Assembly: GCF_010645065.1 (NCBI RefSeq)
Contig: NZ_JAADZW010000012.1
Span: 62,001 to 126,000, forward strand
Origin: Flavobacterium fluviatile
GTDB taxonomy: Bacteria; Bacteroidota; Bacteroidia; Flavobacteriales; Flavobacteriaceae
DNA: 64,000 bases
Direction of reading: 5' to 3'
Each line of letters begins with the position of its first letter. Position 1 is the stretch's first letter. The position numbers and the translations under genes are program-made. Under the pieces are notes generated by a model. That model saw nothing but the letters and a program-made list of their open reading frames with translations. It was not told the DNA's origin and made no database searches. Below are positions 52,277 to 61,006 of the stretch, piece after piece.

Positions 52277-53513
52277 ATGTCAAAGTTTTACCTTCAATAA
52301 GTACGCTTTCGATCAGGTTACTTCCAAAAGCGTATGGAATCTGATAATAAGATGAAATAGGTTTCGTAATAATCAAATTAGCTTTTTTGCCTTTTGTAAT
52401 GCTACCGTGTGTTTCTGAAACTCCCATGGCGTAGGCTCCGTTTATGGTAGCTGCGTTTATGGCTTCTTCGGGCGTCATTTTCATTTTGATACAGGCGGTT
52501 GCTACCACAAAATTCATATTGCCGGAAGGAGTTGATCCGGGGTTAAAATCGGTTGCCAAAGTAATTGGTAAACCTGCATTTATTATTTCACGGGCTGGAG
52601 CGTAAGGAATGCTTAAAAAATAAGAGCATGAAGGCAATGCAACCGGCATCGTTTCAGTGTTTTTTAAAGCTTCAATGTCTTCCGGATTCATAATTTCCAG
52701 ATGATCTACAGAAAGGGCTTTAAATTTAACTCCAGCCTGAATTCCGCCAATAGAATTAAATTGGTTTACGTGAATTTTCGGCTTTAAGCCAAAATCAATT
52801 CCTGCCTGCATAATTTTTTCGGTTTCTGCCACTGAGAAATAACCACTTTCGCAGAAGATATCAATATATTCAGCCAGTTTATTTTCAGCGATTTCAGGAA
52901 GCATTTTGTTAATGATTTCGTCAATATATCCGGCTTTGTTTTCTTTATAATATGAAGGGAAAGCGTGTGCGCCTAAAAAAGTAGCTTTTATGGCAACAGG
53001 ATAATTCTGAGAAAGTTTTTTAATGACACGAAGCATTTTCAGTTCTCCTTCAATTGTTAATCCATAACCTGATTTTATTTCAACTGCCCCGGTTCCCAAA
53101 TGCATTACTTCTTCAAGTCGGACTTTTGACTGCTCGTAGATTTCTTCTTCTGAGGTTTCGTTTAAAATTTTTGCTGAGTTCAGGATTCCGCCGCCCCGAT
53201 TTGCGATTTCTTCATAAGTAAACCCGTTAATCCGGTCAACAAATTCCTGTTCCCGATTTCCTGCGTAAACAATGTGGGTGTGGCTGTCGCACCAGGCTGG
53301 CAAAACAACCCGTCCTTTTGCATCAATAATTTTATCTACTTTGATTTCCGGAAGGTTTTCCATCGCACCAAAATCTGAAATGAGATTGTTTTTTATAATT
53401 AAAAAGGCATTTTTTATGGTGGGAAGAATGGCCATTTCGGGTCCGGAAACTTTAGAAACAGGAGTTTCCCGAACCTGAAGCAGTTCTTTTATGTTGATGA
53501 TAAGAGTTGTCAT
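52275..53513 (-). CDS. hutI: Imidazolonepropionase
   Basis: 412 residues from the ATG at 53511-53513 (MTTLIINIKELLQV); a start nine codons earlier is unlikely. Amidohydrolase fold with the metal motif CDSHTHIVYAGNRE, the substrate loop RINGFTYEEIANRGGGI, metal His residues in LGAHAFP, IHVNQFN and the Asp in TLATDFNPG. It opens imidazolone-5-propionate to N-formimidoyl-glutamate, the substrate of the nearby formimidoylglutamase. The pair indicates histidine catabolism. Confidence 0.96.
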   Translation of the reverse strand: MTTLIINIKELLQVRETPVSKVSGPEMAILPTIKNAFLIIKNNLISDFGAMENLPEIKVDKIIDAKGRVVLPAWCDSHTHIVYAGNREQEFVDRINGFTYEEIANRGGGILNSAKILNETSEEEIYEQSKVRLEEVMHLGTGAVEIKSGYGLTIEGELKMLRVIKKLSQNYPVAIKATFLGAHAFPSYYKENKAGYIDEIINKMLPEIAENKLAEYIDIFCESGYFSVAETEKIMQAGIDFGLKPKIHVNQFNSIGGIQAGVKFKALSVDHLEIMNPEDIEALKNTETMPVALPSCSYFLSIPYAPAREIINAGLPITLATDFNPGSTPSGNMNFVVATACIKMKMTPEEAINAATINGAYAMGVSETHGSITKGKKANLIITKPISSYYQIPYAFGSNLIESVLIEGKTLT

Positions 53514-53539
53514 TTTTAGGAATATTATATAAAAAAACA

Positions 53540-53583
53540 AATTTCACAAATTTCACGAAATAATTCGTGCAATCTGTGAAATT
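53540..53583 (-). terminator. Double-hairpin terminator after glutaminyl cyclase gene
   Basis: Outer stem AATTTCACA (53540-53548) / TGTGAAATT (53575-53583) and inner stem CACGAA (53554-53559) / TTCGTG (53564-53569). On the minus strand the hairpin is followed by a run of seven T. It lies between the glutaminyl cyclase stop and the hutI start. Confidence 0.6.
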
Positions 53584-53608
53584 CGTTTTTAAGATTTTTA
53601 AGATTGAC

Positions 53609-54664
53609 TTATTCCGAAACTGTTATTTCAAATATTTTCTCCCAGTTTTTTCCTGTAACAAAAATAGTTTTGGTTTTTGGGTTATAAGCAATTCCGTTTA
53701 AAACATCATCAGTAGTGATTTTACTGCTCATGTTCTTACGCAGATCAGTCATGTTTAAAATACCTTCAACAGCTCCAGAAGTTGGATTTATAACAGCTAT
53801 GGCATCTTTTTGCCAAATATTTGCATAAATTTTTCCGTTAATCCATTCTAATTCATTGACAGCTTTGATTTTTGAAGTTGCGGAATAAACATTGATATAA
53901 TCGATCAGTTTCTGAGTAGCCGGATCCATTTTCCAGATTTTTTCTGTTCCGTCTGAGCGGTAAATGTATTTTCCGTCATTTGTCATTCCCCAGCCTTCTA
54001 TTTCTTTGTCGTATTTGAATGATTTTTCTAATTTTAAAGTTTTCGCATCATAGATAAAACCTGTCTTTTCCTGCCATGTCAATTGATATAGTTTTCCATC
54101 CAGAATTGTAATTCCTTCTCCAAAATATTTTTTATCAAGATCAACTTGTTTGTAGATTTTACCTGTTTTATAATCGTATTTTCTAATGTAAGAACTTCCT
54201 TTTTGTCCTGTACTTTCGTATAAAGTATCATTGTGAAATTCTAAACCTTCATTGAAAGATGCGATATCATGAGGAAAAGTATTTATGATTTTGTACTTTA
54301 ATAATTTAGGATTAACGTTTGAAACTAATTCAATTCTTTTTGTCGCATCAGATGAATCACTGCCAAAATAAACAGTTGCTTTTAGGTATTGGTATCCTAA
54401 TTTTTGGTCTTTTAATTCGAATTTGAATTTTTCTGAACCTTTTATACTTCCGACTCTTTTGTCGTTTACAAAGTAGGCAATGCTGTCGATTTCTTTTGAT
54501 TTAGGATTTAAAACAGCAATTGAAACCGCTTCCTGAGGCATAAAATGTGCCGGAAAAGCAGAATCGTCTATAGTAAATAAAGAATTTTCACCTTTATTTT
54601 TATCTCCGCAGCCAATTAATGTGATTCCTAATAAAATGGCAGTTAGGAAGTTATGTTTTTTCAT
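53609..54664 (-). CDS. Glutaminyl-peptide cyclotransferase (plant/bacterial type), lipoprotein
   Basis: 351 residues; lipoprotein signal ending LIGC (Cys19). Five-bladed propeller of the PF05096 glutaminyl cyclase family (about 120-345): FPHDIASFNEGLEF, QLTWQEKTGFIYDAKT, EGWGMTNDGKYIYRSDGT, and AVNELEWINGKIYANIWQKD. It cyclises N-terminal Gln to pyroglutamate on secreted peptides. A short N-terminal beta region (about 30-115) is extra. Anchored to a membrane facing the periplasm. Confidence 0.92.
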   Translation of the reverse strand: MKKHNFLTAILLGITLIGCGDKNKGENSLFTIDDSAFPAHFMPQEAVSIAVLNPKSKEIDSIAYFVNDKRVGSIKGSEKFKFELKDQKLGYQYLKATVYFGSDSSDATKRIELVSNVNPKLLKYKIINTFPHDIASFNEGLEFHNDTLYESTGQKGSSYIRKYDYKTGKIYKQVDLDKKYFGEGITILDGKLYQLTWQEKTGFIYDAKTLKLEKSFKYDKEIEGWGMTNDGKYIYRSDGTEKIWKMDPATQKLIDYINVYSATSKIKAVNELEWINGKIYANIWQKDAIAVINPTSGAVEGILNMTDLRKNMSSKITTDDVLNGIAYNPKTKTIFVTGKNWEKIFEITVSE

Positions 54665-54719
54665 AGTTTAAAATTTGAATAGTCCAATATACAACGATAT
54701 TTTTATAGCAACAAAGCTC

Positions 54720-54749
54720 TTGCAAAAATATAAAAAGATTGTATATTTG
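54720..54749 (+). promoter_or_regulatory. Consensus promoter of the SRP RNA gene
   Basis: TTG at 54720-54722, 19-nt spacer, TATATTTG at 54742-54749. The RNA 5' end at 54754 lies 5 nt past the -7 box, as expected. Confidence 0.8.
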
Positions 54750-54753
54750 CACC

Positions 54754-54846
54754 GGCAAGTCCTACACGACCAGCTCCTGCAGACTCCCCCAGGATGGGAA
54801 CATAGCAAGGGTACGCGGTTGAGCGGTGCGATGTAGGTCGCTTGCC
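54754..54846 (+). ncRNA. ffs: Signal recognition particle RNA, small (4.5S) type
   Basis: A 93-nt hairpin RNA. The ends GGCAAG (54754-54759) and CTTGCC (54841-54846) pair; the next segments TCCTACA and TGTAGG(T) also pair. The apical part carries the Ffh-binding signature of the family: GGGAACATAGCAAGGGT near 54795-54812. It lies behind a consensus promoter and ends in a T-rich tail (CATTTTTTATTTT). It forms the SRP with Ffh and targets membrane proteins. Confidence 0.92.
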
Positions 54847-54963
54847 ATTTTTTATTTTTAGAATTTATACAAAAGCAGTCTTCCTTCGGGAGGATTTTTT
54901 TATTTTTGGACCTTTCGTATTGTTAGAAGTTAAATGTTAGAAGTAAAAAGATTTCACTGCATC

Positions 54964-54999
54964 AAACTCATAACTCATAATTTATAACTCAAAACTCAA
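54964..54999. repeat. Short degenerate AACTCA tandem repeat
   Basis: Five near copies of AACTCAT/AACTCAA (units of 6-9 nt) end right before the SDR gene ATG. Low-complexity leader; the stretch before it (54847-54963) holds no gene. Confidence 0.5.
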
Positions 55000-55000
55000 A

Positions 55001-55804
55001 ATGAATAAAGTCGTTTTAATTACCGGAGGATCCTCAGGGATTGGAAAATCAATTGGAGAATTTTTGCATCAAAAAGGTTTTGTGGTTTACGGAACGAGCA
55101 GAAACCCTGAGAAAGTGCTTAATTCTGTTTTTCCGCTTGTGGCTTTGGATGTCCGAAATGCAGAGTCGATTAAAAATGCTGTTGCTAAAATCATTGAAAC
55201 TTCAGGACGATTAGATGTTGTGATTAATAACGCCGGTGTTGGGATTACCGGTCCTTTGGAAGAAATTCCGATGGAAGAAATCAAGAATAATTTTGAAACC
55301 AATTTTTTTGGACCGATTGAGGTGATGAAAGCGGTTTTGCCACAAATGCGTGAGCAAAAATCGGGACTGATTATCAATATTACCTCGATTGCAGCTTATA
55401 TGGGATTGCCATATCGCAGCGTTTACTCAGCATCGAAAGGAGCTTTGGAACTGATTACGGAAGCTTTGCGTATGGAAGTAAAGCAATTTGGAATACAAAT
55501 TACGAATGTTGCTCCTGGTGATTTTGCTACCAATATTGCATCAGGGCGTTATCATGCACCTGTTGTAAAGGGTTCCGCTTACGAAAAAGTTTATGGTGAT
55601 ACTCTTGCTACTATGAATGAACATGTTGATGCCGGAAGTAACCCGGATGAAATGGCTGAAGCTGTTTATAAAATCATGCAGGAGAAAAGTCCAAAAGTGC
55701 ATTATAAAGTAGGTGTTTTTATGCAGAAGTTTTCGATTGTACTGAAACGTGCGCTTCCGGATAAGGTGTATGAAAAGATGCTGATGAATCATTATAAGTT
55801 ATAA
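55001..55804 (+). CDS. Short-chain dehydrogenase/reductase (SDR), classical
   Basis: 267 residues. Rossmann fold with TGGSSGIG (8-15), NNAG (about 75-78), catalytic Ser in ITSIAAYMG, YSASK (Tyr and Lys, about 147-151) and APGDFATN. The arginine after the first glycine loop (TSRNPEK) suggests NADP(H). The C-terminal part (HYKVGVFMQKFSIVLKRALP) is like a small group of membrane-associated SDRs. Substrate unknown. Confidence 0.92.
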   Translation: MNKVVLITGGSSGIGKSIGEFLHQKGFVVYGTSRNPEKVLNSVFPLVALDVRNAESIKNAVAKIIETSGRLDVVINNAGVGITGPLEEIPMEEIKNNFETNFFGPIEVMKAVLPQMREQKSGLIINITSIAAYMGLPYRSVYSASKGALELITEALRMEVKQFGIQITNVAPGDFATNIASGRYHAPVVKGSAYEKVYGDTLATMNEHVDAGSNPDEMAEAVYKIMQEKSPKVHYKVGVFMQKFSIVLKRALPDKVYEKMLMNHYKL

Positions 55805-55900
55805 AGGCAATATTAATTGGATTTCAGTATTTAATTTCACAAATTGATTTTGTTTTTGAAATTGTTATTGATATTGATTTTGTAATTTTGCAACGGATTT

Positions 55901-55987
55901 GCGTGAGGGGGTGAAGCGGCATCCTTTTTGTTTTTTCTTTAAAAACAAAAAGATATAGCGGAACACCCGACCCTTGTGGTCACGCCC
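55901..55987 (+). ncRNA. Structured intergenic repeat, copy 2 (possible Flavo-1 type RNA)
   Basis: The core stem CTTTTTGTTTTT (55924-55935) pairs perfectly with AAAAACAAAAAG (55941-55952), loop TCTTT. Flanks GAAGCGGCATC and ATATAGCGGA match copy 1, and an outer stem GCGTGA / TCACGC (55901-55906 / 55980-55985) encloses it. The stem differs in sequence from copy 1 but keeps pairing, pointing to selection on structure. It lies 32 bp before the transaldolase gene. Strand provisional. Confidence 0.45.
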
Positions 55988-56018
55988 AGATTATGAACAC
56001 AATTAAACAAATATAATT

Positions 56019-56675
56019 ATGAAATTTTTTATTGATACAGCAAATTTAGCTCAGATTAAAGAAGCACAGGCATTAGGTGTTTTAGATGGTGTAACAACAA
56101 ACCCGTCATTGATGGCAAAAGAAGGAATTACGGGGAAAAACAATATTTTGAAACATTATGTTGACATCTGTAATCTTGTTGATGGGGATGTTAGTGCTGA
56201 AGTAAATGCGCTGGATTTTGAAGGAATGGTAAAAGAGGGTGAAGAATTAGCTGAATTACATGACCAAATCGTGGTAAAATTGCCTATGACAAAAGAAGGG
56301 GTAATGGCTGCAAAATATTTTTCGGATAAAGGAATTAAAACGAACGTGACGCTTGTGTTCTCAGCAGGTCAGGCTTTGTTGGCTGCAAAAGCGGGAGCAA
56401 CTTATGTTTCACCTTTTATAGGTCGTCTGGATGATGTTTCTACAGATGGTCTGAATCTGATTCAGGAAATTAGAGAAATCTATGATAACTATGGATATGA
56501 GACTCAAATTTTAGCTGCTTCTGTGCGTCACACTATGCATATTGTAAACTGTGCTAAAATTGGTGCAGATGTGATGACAGGACCATTATCTGCAATTGCA
56601 GGATTGTTGAAACATCCTTTGACAGATATCGGATTGGCTCAGTTTGTAGCTGATTTTGAGAAAGGTAACAAATAG
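56019..56675 (+). CDS. Fructose-6-phosphate aldolase / short transaldolase
   Basis: 218 residues, the short (subfamily 3A-like) transaldolase group. [23 protein letters not shown], the Schiff-base Lys87 in [42 protein letters not shown]. Either transaldolase of the pentose phosphate pathway or fructose-6-phosphate aldolase; the single residues that separate these activities are not decisive here. Pentoses released by the xylan locus would feed this pathway. Own terminator follows. Confidence 0.92.
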   Translation: MKFFIDTANLAQIKEAQALGVLDGVTTNPSLMAKEGITGKNNILKHYVDICNLVDGDVSAEVNALDFEGMVKEGEELAELHDQIVVKLPMTKEGVMAAKYFSDKGIKTNVTLVFSAGQALLAAKAGATYVSPFIGRLDDVSTDGLNLIQEIREIYDNYGYETQILAASVRHTMHIVNCAKIGADVMTGPLSAIAGLLKHPLTDIGLAQFVADFEKGNK

Positions 56676-56696
56676 TTTGCTTTTAAAAAAATAATT

Positions 56697-56738
56697 AAAA
56701 TCGTCATTTTCATTAAGAACATGGCGATTTTTTTTTTA
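56697..56738 (+). terminator. Intrinsic terminator after transaldolase gene
   Basis: Stem AAAATCGTCAT (56697-56707) / ATGGCGATTTT (56721-56731; one G-U pair) followed by a long T run. Confidence 0.85.
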
Positions 56739-56771
56739 TTTTTAAGGTATCTCTAATTAAAAAAAATACGT

Positions 56772-57266
56772 ATGAAAAAAGGTATTCTGATTTTGGCTTT
56801 TTTAATAACTGCTCAGTTGTTAAACGCTCAGGCAAAAGTTCTCACCAGTGTAAATGAGGCTGGAGATGTGGCTACTTATGAATTGGATTGTACAGAGCAT
56901 TTTCAAACGCTGGCAAAAGGGCTGCGTTATAATATTACGCGTCACGAGTTTAAAGGGCCTGAATTGAAGAATACATACCGTTTGTTGCTGGTAATGGATG
57001 GATTTTATTCTAAAACGCTGAATAAAGAAATGACAATTTCGGCAGTATTGAGTGACGGAACTGTAATTGAAGCCCGAAAAGTAATTGAAGAAGATGGTTT
57101 TTTTGATGGTGCCTGTACTCTCAAAATTAAAGATCCGCAGGCACTTTTAGCTGCTAATATTGATAAAGTTATTGTTCATGCAGATAAAGATGTAGTCTAT
57201 ACGCTGACAGAAAAAAATAAAGCTATTTTTAAGAAAAACTTAAATGCAATTATAACGGCAAAATAA
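56772..57266 (+). CDS. Secreted protein of unknown function
   Basis: 164 residues with a signal peptide (cut near LLNAQ). The mature part has two cysteines (ELDCTEHF, DGACTLK) and a beta-rich pattern (AVLSDGTVIEARKVIEEDGFF). I recognise no family. It lies between two terminators, so it is probably a single-gene unit. Confidence 0.65.
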   Translation: MKKGILILAFLITAQLLNAQAKVLTSVNEAGDVATYELDCTEHFQTLAKGLRYNITRHEFKGPELKNTYRLLLVMDGFYSKTLNKEMTISAVLSDGTVIEARKVIEEDGFFDGACTLKIKDPQALLAANIDKVIVHADKDVVYTLTEKNKAIFKKNLNAIITAK

Positions 57267-57291
57267 ATTTCAAAAAAAACAATAAAAAAAA

Positions 57292-57333
57292 TCCAAATTC
57301 CAATCATTGAATTGATAAAAATTGGAATTTGGA
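57292..57333 (-). terminator. Intrinsic terminator of the FHS permease gene
   Basis: Perfect 13-bp stem TCCAAATTCCAAT (57292-57304) / ATTGGAATTTGGA (57321-57333). On the minus strand it is followed by eight T. It lies 28 bp beyond the permease stop. Confidence 0.7.
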
Positions 57334-57361
57334 ATTAAAGAATTTGAATTTGGATGAGAAT

Positions 57362-58831
57362 TTAATGACCTCCTGCGCCACCTTCAACGTGGTTAATACC
57401 TTGCCTTTTAAGTATTTTAGGACAGTAGTAACCATAAAAGCCCAGGTATGCAAATCCTAAAAGGGGTACGATATAAGAGAAGTGCGTCCATGTGATTCCG
57501 AAAATTCCGTTTGGACTCGTAAGATCGATATCACAAATACTTCCCTGAACTAATGGAATAACTCCGCCTCCAAGAATCATCATAATTAAGAATGAAGACG
57601 CTTTTCCTGTATTTTTTCCTAAACCTGCAATCGCCAAATCGAAAATTGACGGCCACATGATGGATAAGAAAAGACCTCCGGAAATAATAAAGAATTTAGC
57701 AATTTCAGTATTAGTGCAAACTAATCCAATTAGCATCATTAAAACGCCTGAAAGGCCAAAAAGCATTAATGTTTTGCCCGCATTTTTTCCGCCAACAAAG
57801 CTTACTGCGATAAAAATTAGAATCCATACCGGATAGATATAGAATCCGGAAACATCATGACCTGCAAATATATTAGCGCCGATAATAACACCAAAAGCTA
57901 AAGCAGGAACAATAAACTTAAGCACAGTTACAGCTGTTTTTGACAAGTCAAAAACATTTACACCGCCATTCCATCGGCCAATCATTAAACTTCCCCAATA
58001 AAGGGCAATAAAAGGCGCAATAGCATCTTCAAGTACGTTTCCAAACTCTGATGTGTGAAGCAGGGCCGGAAGATTACTAATGATGGTTACCTCAGTTCCA
58101 ACGTAAATAAAAATGGCCAGCATCCCCAGATACAGTTGTGGGTAGTCCAGAATATTGAACTTTTCGTGGGCGTTTTCGATAACTGCAACTTCTTCTTTTT
58201 CAGGGTCTTCAATTTTAGAAAAGTTCATAAAAACAGCGACAACAATAAAAGCAAGTCCAAGGATAATAAACGGTAATTTAATATCTTCTAAAGAAAGTGC
58301 TGTTTTTTTGTTGTCTCCCATTCCAAATAAAGCAATTCCTAATAGTATGGCTCCAATAGTTGTTCCGAAAGAGTTTACGCCTCCTGCCAGTGTTAAACGG
58401 TGTGCCCCGGTTGCAGGGCTTCCCATTTTAATAGCTAATGGATTGGCTACAATTTGCTGAATTGAGAATCCTAAACCTACTGTAAATAAAGCTGTTAAAA
58501 AAAAAGGGAAACTTTCCATTGTAGCAGCAGGAACAAATAAAAAGGAACCCACTGCAGAAAGAATTAAACCAGCAGAAAGTGTTTTTTTGTATCCAAATTT
58601 TTGCAGAACATCTACTTTTAATGAGACTAAAAAGAAAATTATAGATCCTACAAAATAAGCTGCATAAAATGCCCAGGCTACCAGTTGTGACTGAACCTGA
58701 GATAATGTAAATACTTTTTTGAATACGGGAATCAGGATGTCATTGGCCGAGCCAACAAAACCCCAAAAAAAGAAGACAATTATCAGTGAAATAAATTGTC
58801 CCCATTTTGTTTGTACATTTTCTGAATTCAT
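57362..58831 (-). CDS. FHS-family sugar permease (fucose/glucose-galactose type MFS)
   Basis: 489 residues, about 12 helices. FFFWGFVGSANDILIPVFKKVF at the start, the AYFVGSI and QQIVANPLAIKMG loops, and LTLAGGVNSFGTTIGA belong to the fucose:H+ symporter/glucose-galactose permease group. A longer central loop (about 205-230, EDPEKEEVAVIENAHEK) separates the halves. It imports a monosaccharide across the inner membrane. Upstream lies the LytS/LytR-type pair in the same orientation, which may regulate it. Confidence 0.9.
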   Translation of the reverse strand: MNSENVQTKWGQFISLIIVFFFWGFVGSANDILIPVFKKVFTLSQVQSQLVAWAFYAAYFVGSIIFFLVSLKVDVLQKFGYKKTLSAGLILSAVGSFLFVPAATMESFPFFLTALFTVGLGFSIQQIVANPLAIKMGSPATGAHRLTLAGGVNSFGTTIGAILLGIALFGMGDNKKTALSLEDIKLPFIILGLAFIVVAVFMNFSKIEDPEKEEVAVIENAHEKFNILDYPQLYLGMLAIFIYVGTEVTIISNLPALLHTSEFGNVLEDAIAPFIALYWGSLMIGRWNGGVNVFDLSKTAVTVLKFIVPALAFGVIIGANIFAGHDVSGFYIYPVWILIFIAVSFVGGKNAGKTLMLFGLSGVLMMLIGLVCTNTEIAKFFIISGGLFLSIMWPSIFDLAIAGLGKNTGKASSFLIMMILGGGVIPLVQGSICDIDLTSPNGIFGITWTHFSYIVPLLGFAYLGFYGYYCPKILKRQGINHVEGGAGGH

Positions 58832-59000
58832 AATGTAATAAAGTTTTTTTAGTTTTTTTTAGTAGTTTAAAGTGGTAAATATATTTGTTACAATTTTTAA
58901 AAAAAAATAAAAAAGCATAAAAAAAGCAGAATTTATACAAACAACATAATTTATTCAACAATGTGTTGTTTTTTTTAAAGTAACGATATGGTTTTAGTGA

Positions 59001-59702
59001 TTATTCCAAAATTTTGTTTTTCACATCTTTGCTATAATTTCTTCCAATTGGAATAGTGTAAGACAGAATTTGAACACGGTTTCCTTCAATCGATTTCACC
59101 TTATTAAGCGCAATTACATACGATTTGTGAATGCGTATAAATTTATCATTAGGCAGTTCTTCTGTTTGGGCAGTCAGGGATTTATGAGTAATGTAAGTTT
59201 TGTCGGAAGTAACAATTTTTATGTATTCTTTCATTCCTTCAACAAATAAAATATCTTCAATATTGATTTTCATCATTTTCTTATCTACTTTGATGAAAAT
59301 ATGCGCGTCTCCTTTGGAAATTTCGGTTTTGATATTGTTTTTTAAATTGTATTCGGTAGTAATTTTGTTGATACATTTGATGAACCTTGGTAATGGAATA
59401 GGTTTTACGAGATAATCTAAAACATCAAGGTCGTAGCTTTCGGCGGCAAATTCCCTAAAAGCAGTTGTAATGATGACTTTTGTTTTATTTTCGATTAAGC
59501 TAATTAATTCAAAACCTGTCATCATGGGCATGTTGATGTCTAAAAAAACAGCATCGACAGGTGTACTGTTTATAAAATCCAGTGCTTCTAAAGAATTATT
59601 GAAAGTACCTATAACCTCAAAGTCGGGAAAATTGGTAAAGTAGTTTTGTAAAACTTTAATAGCTAAAGGTTCATCGTCGATTAATAAGCATTTAATCTTC
59701 AT
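59001..59702 (-). CDS. LytTR-family response regulator
   Basis: 233 residues. Receiver domain (about 1-118) with the acidic pocket IDDEP and phospho-Asp55 in AVFLDINMP, plus the conserved Lys in LVKPI. LytTR DNA-binding domain (about 135-230): ILFVEGMKEYIKIVT, SYVIALNKV. Translation starts inside the histidine kinase gene's last codons (11-bp overlap), so the pair is co-translated. LytTR proteins bind direct repeats about two helical turns apart; such repeats lie before the SusC gene. Confidence 0.95.
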   Translation of the reverse strand: MKIKCLLIDDEPLAIKVLQNYFTNFPDFEVIGTFNNSLEALDFINSTPVDAVFLDINMPMMTGFELISLIENKTKVIITTAFREFAAESYDLDVLDYLVKPIPLPRFIKCINKITTEYNLKNNIKTEISKGDAHIFIKVDKKMMKINIEDILFVEGMKEYIKIVTSDKTYITHKSLTAQTEELPNDKFIRIHKSYVIALNKVKSIEGNRVQILSYTIPIGRNYSKDVKNKILE

Positions 59703-60744
59703 TATGAATAGGTATTTGCAATCTTATTATATAGTAGTTTAGCTTTGTTTTGTATTCAAGGCTATAATTATTTTTGTAAATTAATTTTAATCTTTTCCTG
59801 GTATTCACTAAACCGATACCGCCTTTGGGATTATTTTTTTGTGAAATTACAAAATTATTAAGGATTTCAAAATCCAGCATTTTGTTGTCAGTAATTTTGC
59901 AGTTTATTTTGATCTTTAGATTCTGATTGTTTAATCCTCCGTGTTTAAAGACATTTTCAACTAATGAAATAAAAATTAAAGGAGGCACTTTTATGTCTTC
60001 AATATTAGATTCAAGGTTAATGGCTACTTCAACGTTTTGAAAGCGAAGTTTTTCAATTTCGATATAGTTGTGAATATAATCTATTTCTTTTATAAGGAGT
60101 ACGGATTTGGTTCCTTTTACATCATATAGAACATATTCCATAAGCTTTGATAATTTAATAATGACATCAGGAACCTTGTCAGAAGATTCTAATGATAAAG
60201 CATATAAATTATTTAGCGTATTAAAGAAAAAGTGAGGCTGAATCTGATTTTCGAGATATTTCAGTTTTATTTTAAATTGATTTTCCCGCAAAGATCTGTT
60301 TCTTTCTCTCTCACGAAGCCATGTTAAAGTAAGGTAAACAGAAGATGCCATTGCCAGTACATATAATTCACCAATGCAGACTGCAAGAATATGATTGATA
60401 TCAAACGGCTGATATTCACGATTTGCTTCTGGCCATATATTTTCTGAAATAAGATAATAGGTGAGTGCGGTTTTGAGTAAATAGACAACAAAAAGGCTGA
60501 TTAATAGTGCAATGGTGTATTTAAAATATTTTTGTTTTAGCACATAGCGACGAACCAGAACAAAAAGATTAAAATAGACAAAAGGGATATGAAGGGAAAA
60601 TTCAATAAGGTTTGATTTAAATGAATAATCATAATCATTAAAGTAGGCTCCCCATCTTAAAAAATTGAGTGTAAAATAGCCTCCCCAGAACCAGATGTGA
60701 TTTCGAAGTTTAATTTCAAAATTTAATTTTTGAATTTCACTCAA
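59692..60744 (-). CDS. LytS-type sensor histidine kinase
   Basis: 350 residues. Four N-terminal membrane helices (about 17-33, 48-64, 75-100, 117-142), a linker helix and the His_kinase domain (PF06580): QIQPHFFFNTLNNLYAL with His171, then the N-box region PPLIFISLVENVFKHG and the glycine box GGIGLVNTRKRL. It lacks any evident periplasmic sensor domain, so it may sense membrane state or a partner transporter. Partner of the LytTR regulator just downstream. Confidence 0.94.
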   Translation of the reverse strand: MSEIQKLNFEIKLRNHIWFWGGYFTLNFLRWGAYFNDYDYSFKSNLIEFSLHIPFVYFNLFVLVRRYVLKQKYFKYTIALLISLFVVYLLKTALTYYLISENIWPEANREYQPFDINHILAVCIGELYVLAMASSVYLTLTWLRERERNRSLRENQFKIKLKYLENQIQPHFFFNTLNNLYALSLESSDKVPDVIIKLSKLMEYVLYDVKGTKSVLLIKEIDYIHNYIEIEKLRFQNVEVAINLESNIEDIKVPPLIFISLVENVFKHGGLNNQNLKIKINCKITDNKMLDFEILNNFVISQKNNPKGGIGLVNTRKRLKLIYKNNYSLEYKTKLNYYIIRLQIPIHNED

Positions 60745-60875
60745 TTTAACAATGTATTAGTATATTGTACATATATGAATTACTATGCAACTTTAAACAA
60801 TTAGTTGGTGAAACGCAATTTTTTTGAAAAAAAAATTGTAAAATTATATAAAGCCTGTATTATTTTATTAAGATA

Positions 60876-60892
60876 ACGTTTTCGTAAAACGT
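60876..60892. promoter_or_regulatory. Perfect palindrome upstream of susC gene (candidate operator)
   Basis: ACGTTTT (60876-60882) and AAAACGT (60886-60892) around CGT, a 17-bp dyad of the size bound by dimeric repressors such as LacI/GntR types. It is 115 bp before the SusC ATG in the 262-bp gap. Confidence 0.35.
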
Positions 60893-60912
60893 ATTATTGA
60901 TTGATTTATGTC

Positions 60913-60947
60913 GTTGGTTTAAAATTTGAAGCAGTTGGTATAAATTA
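60913..60947. promoter_or_regulatory. Direct repeat pair, candidate LytTR binding site
   Basis: GTTGGTTTAAAATT (60913-60926) and GTTGGTATAAATTA (60934-60947): 11 of 14 match, start-to-start spacing 21 bp (two helical turns), as for LytTR sites. A further GTTGGT is at 60804. A LytTR regulator gene lies next door. Confidence 0.35.
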
Positions 60948-61006
60948 TTTTTTTTAACAATCCCTTAAGAATAAATTTACATCCATAACTAACAAAATAA
61001 ATAAAC

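Noticed and set aside
56019..56675. Calling the gene specifically fructose-6-phosphate aldolase (fsa) rather than transaldolase
   Set aside because: The short family contains both activities and the deciding residue cannot be judged safely by eye, so no symbol was given.
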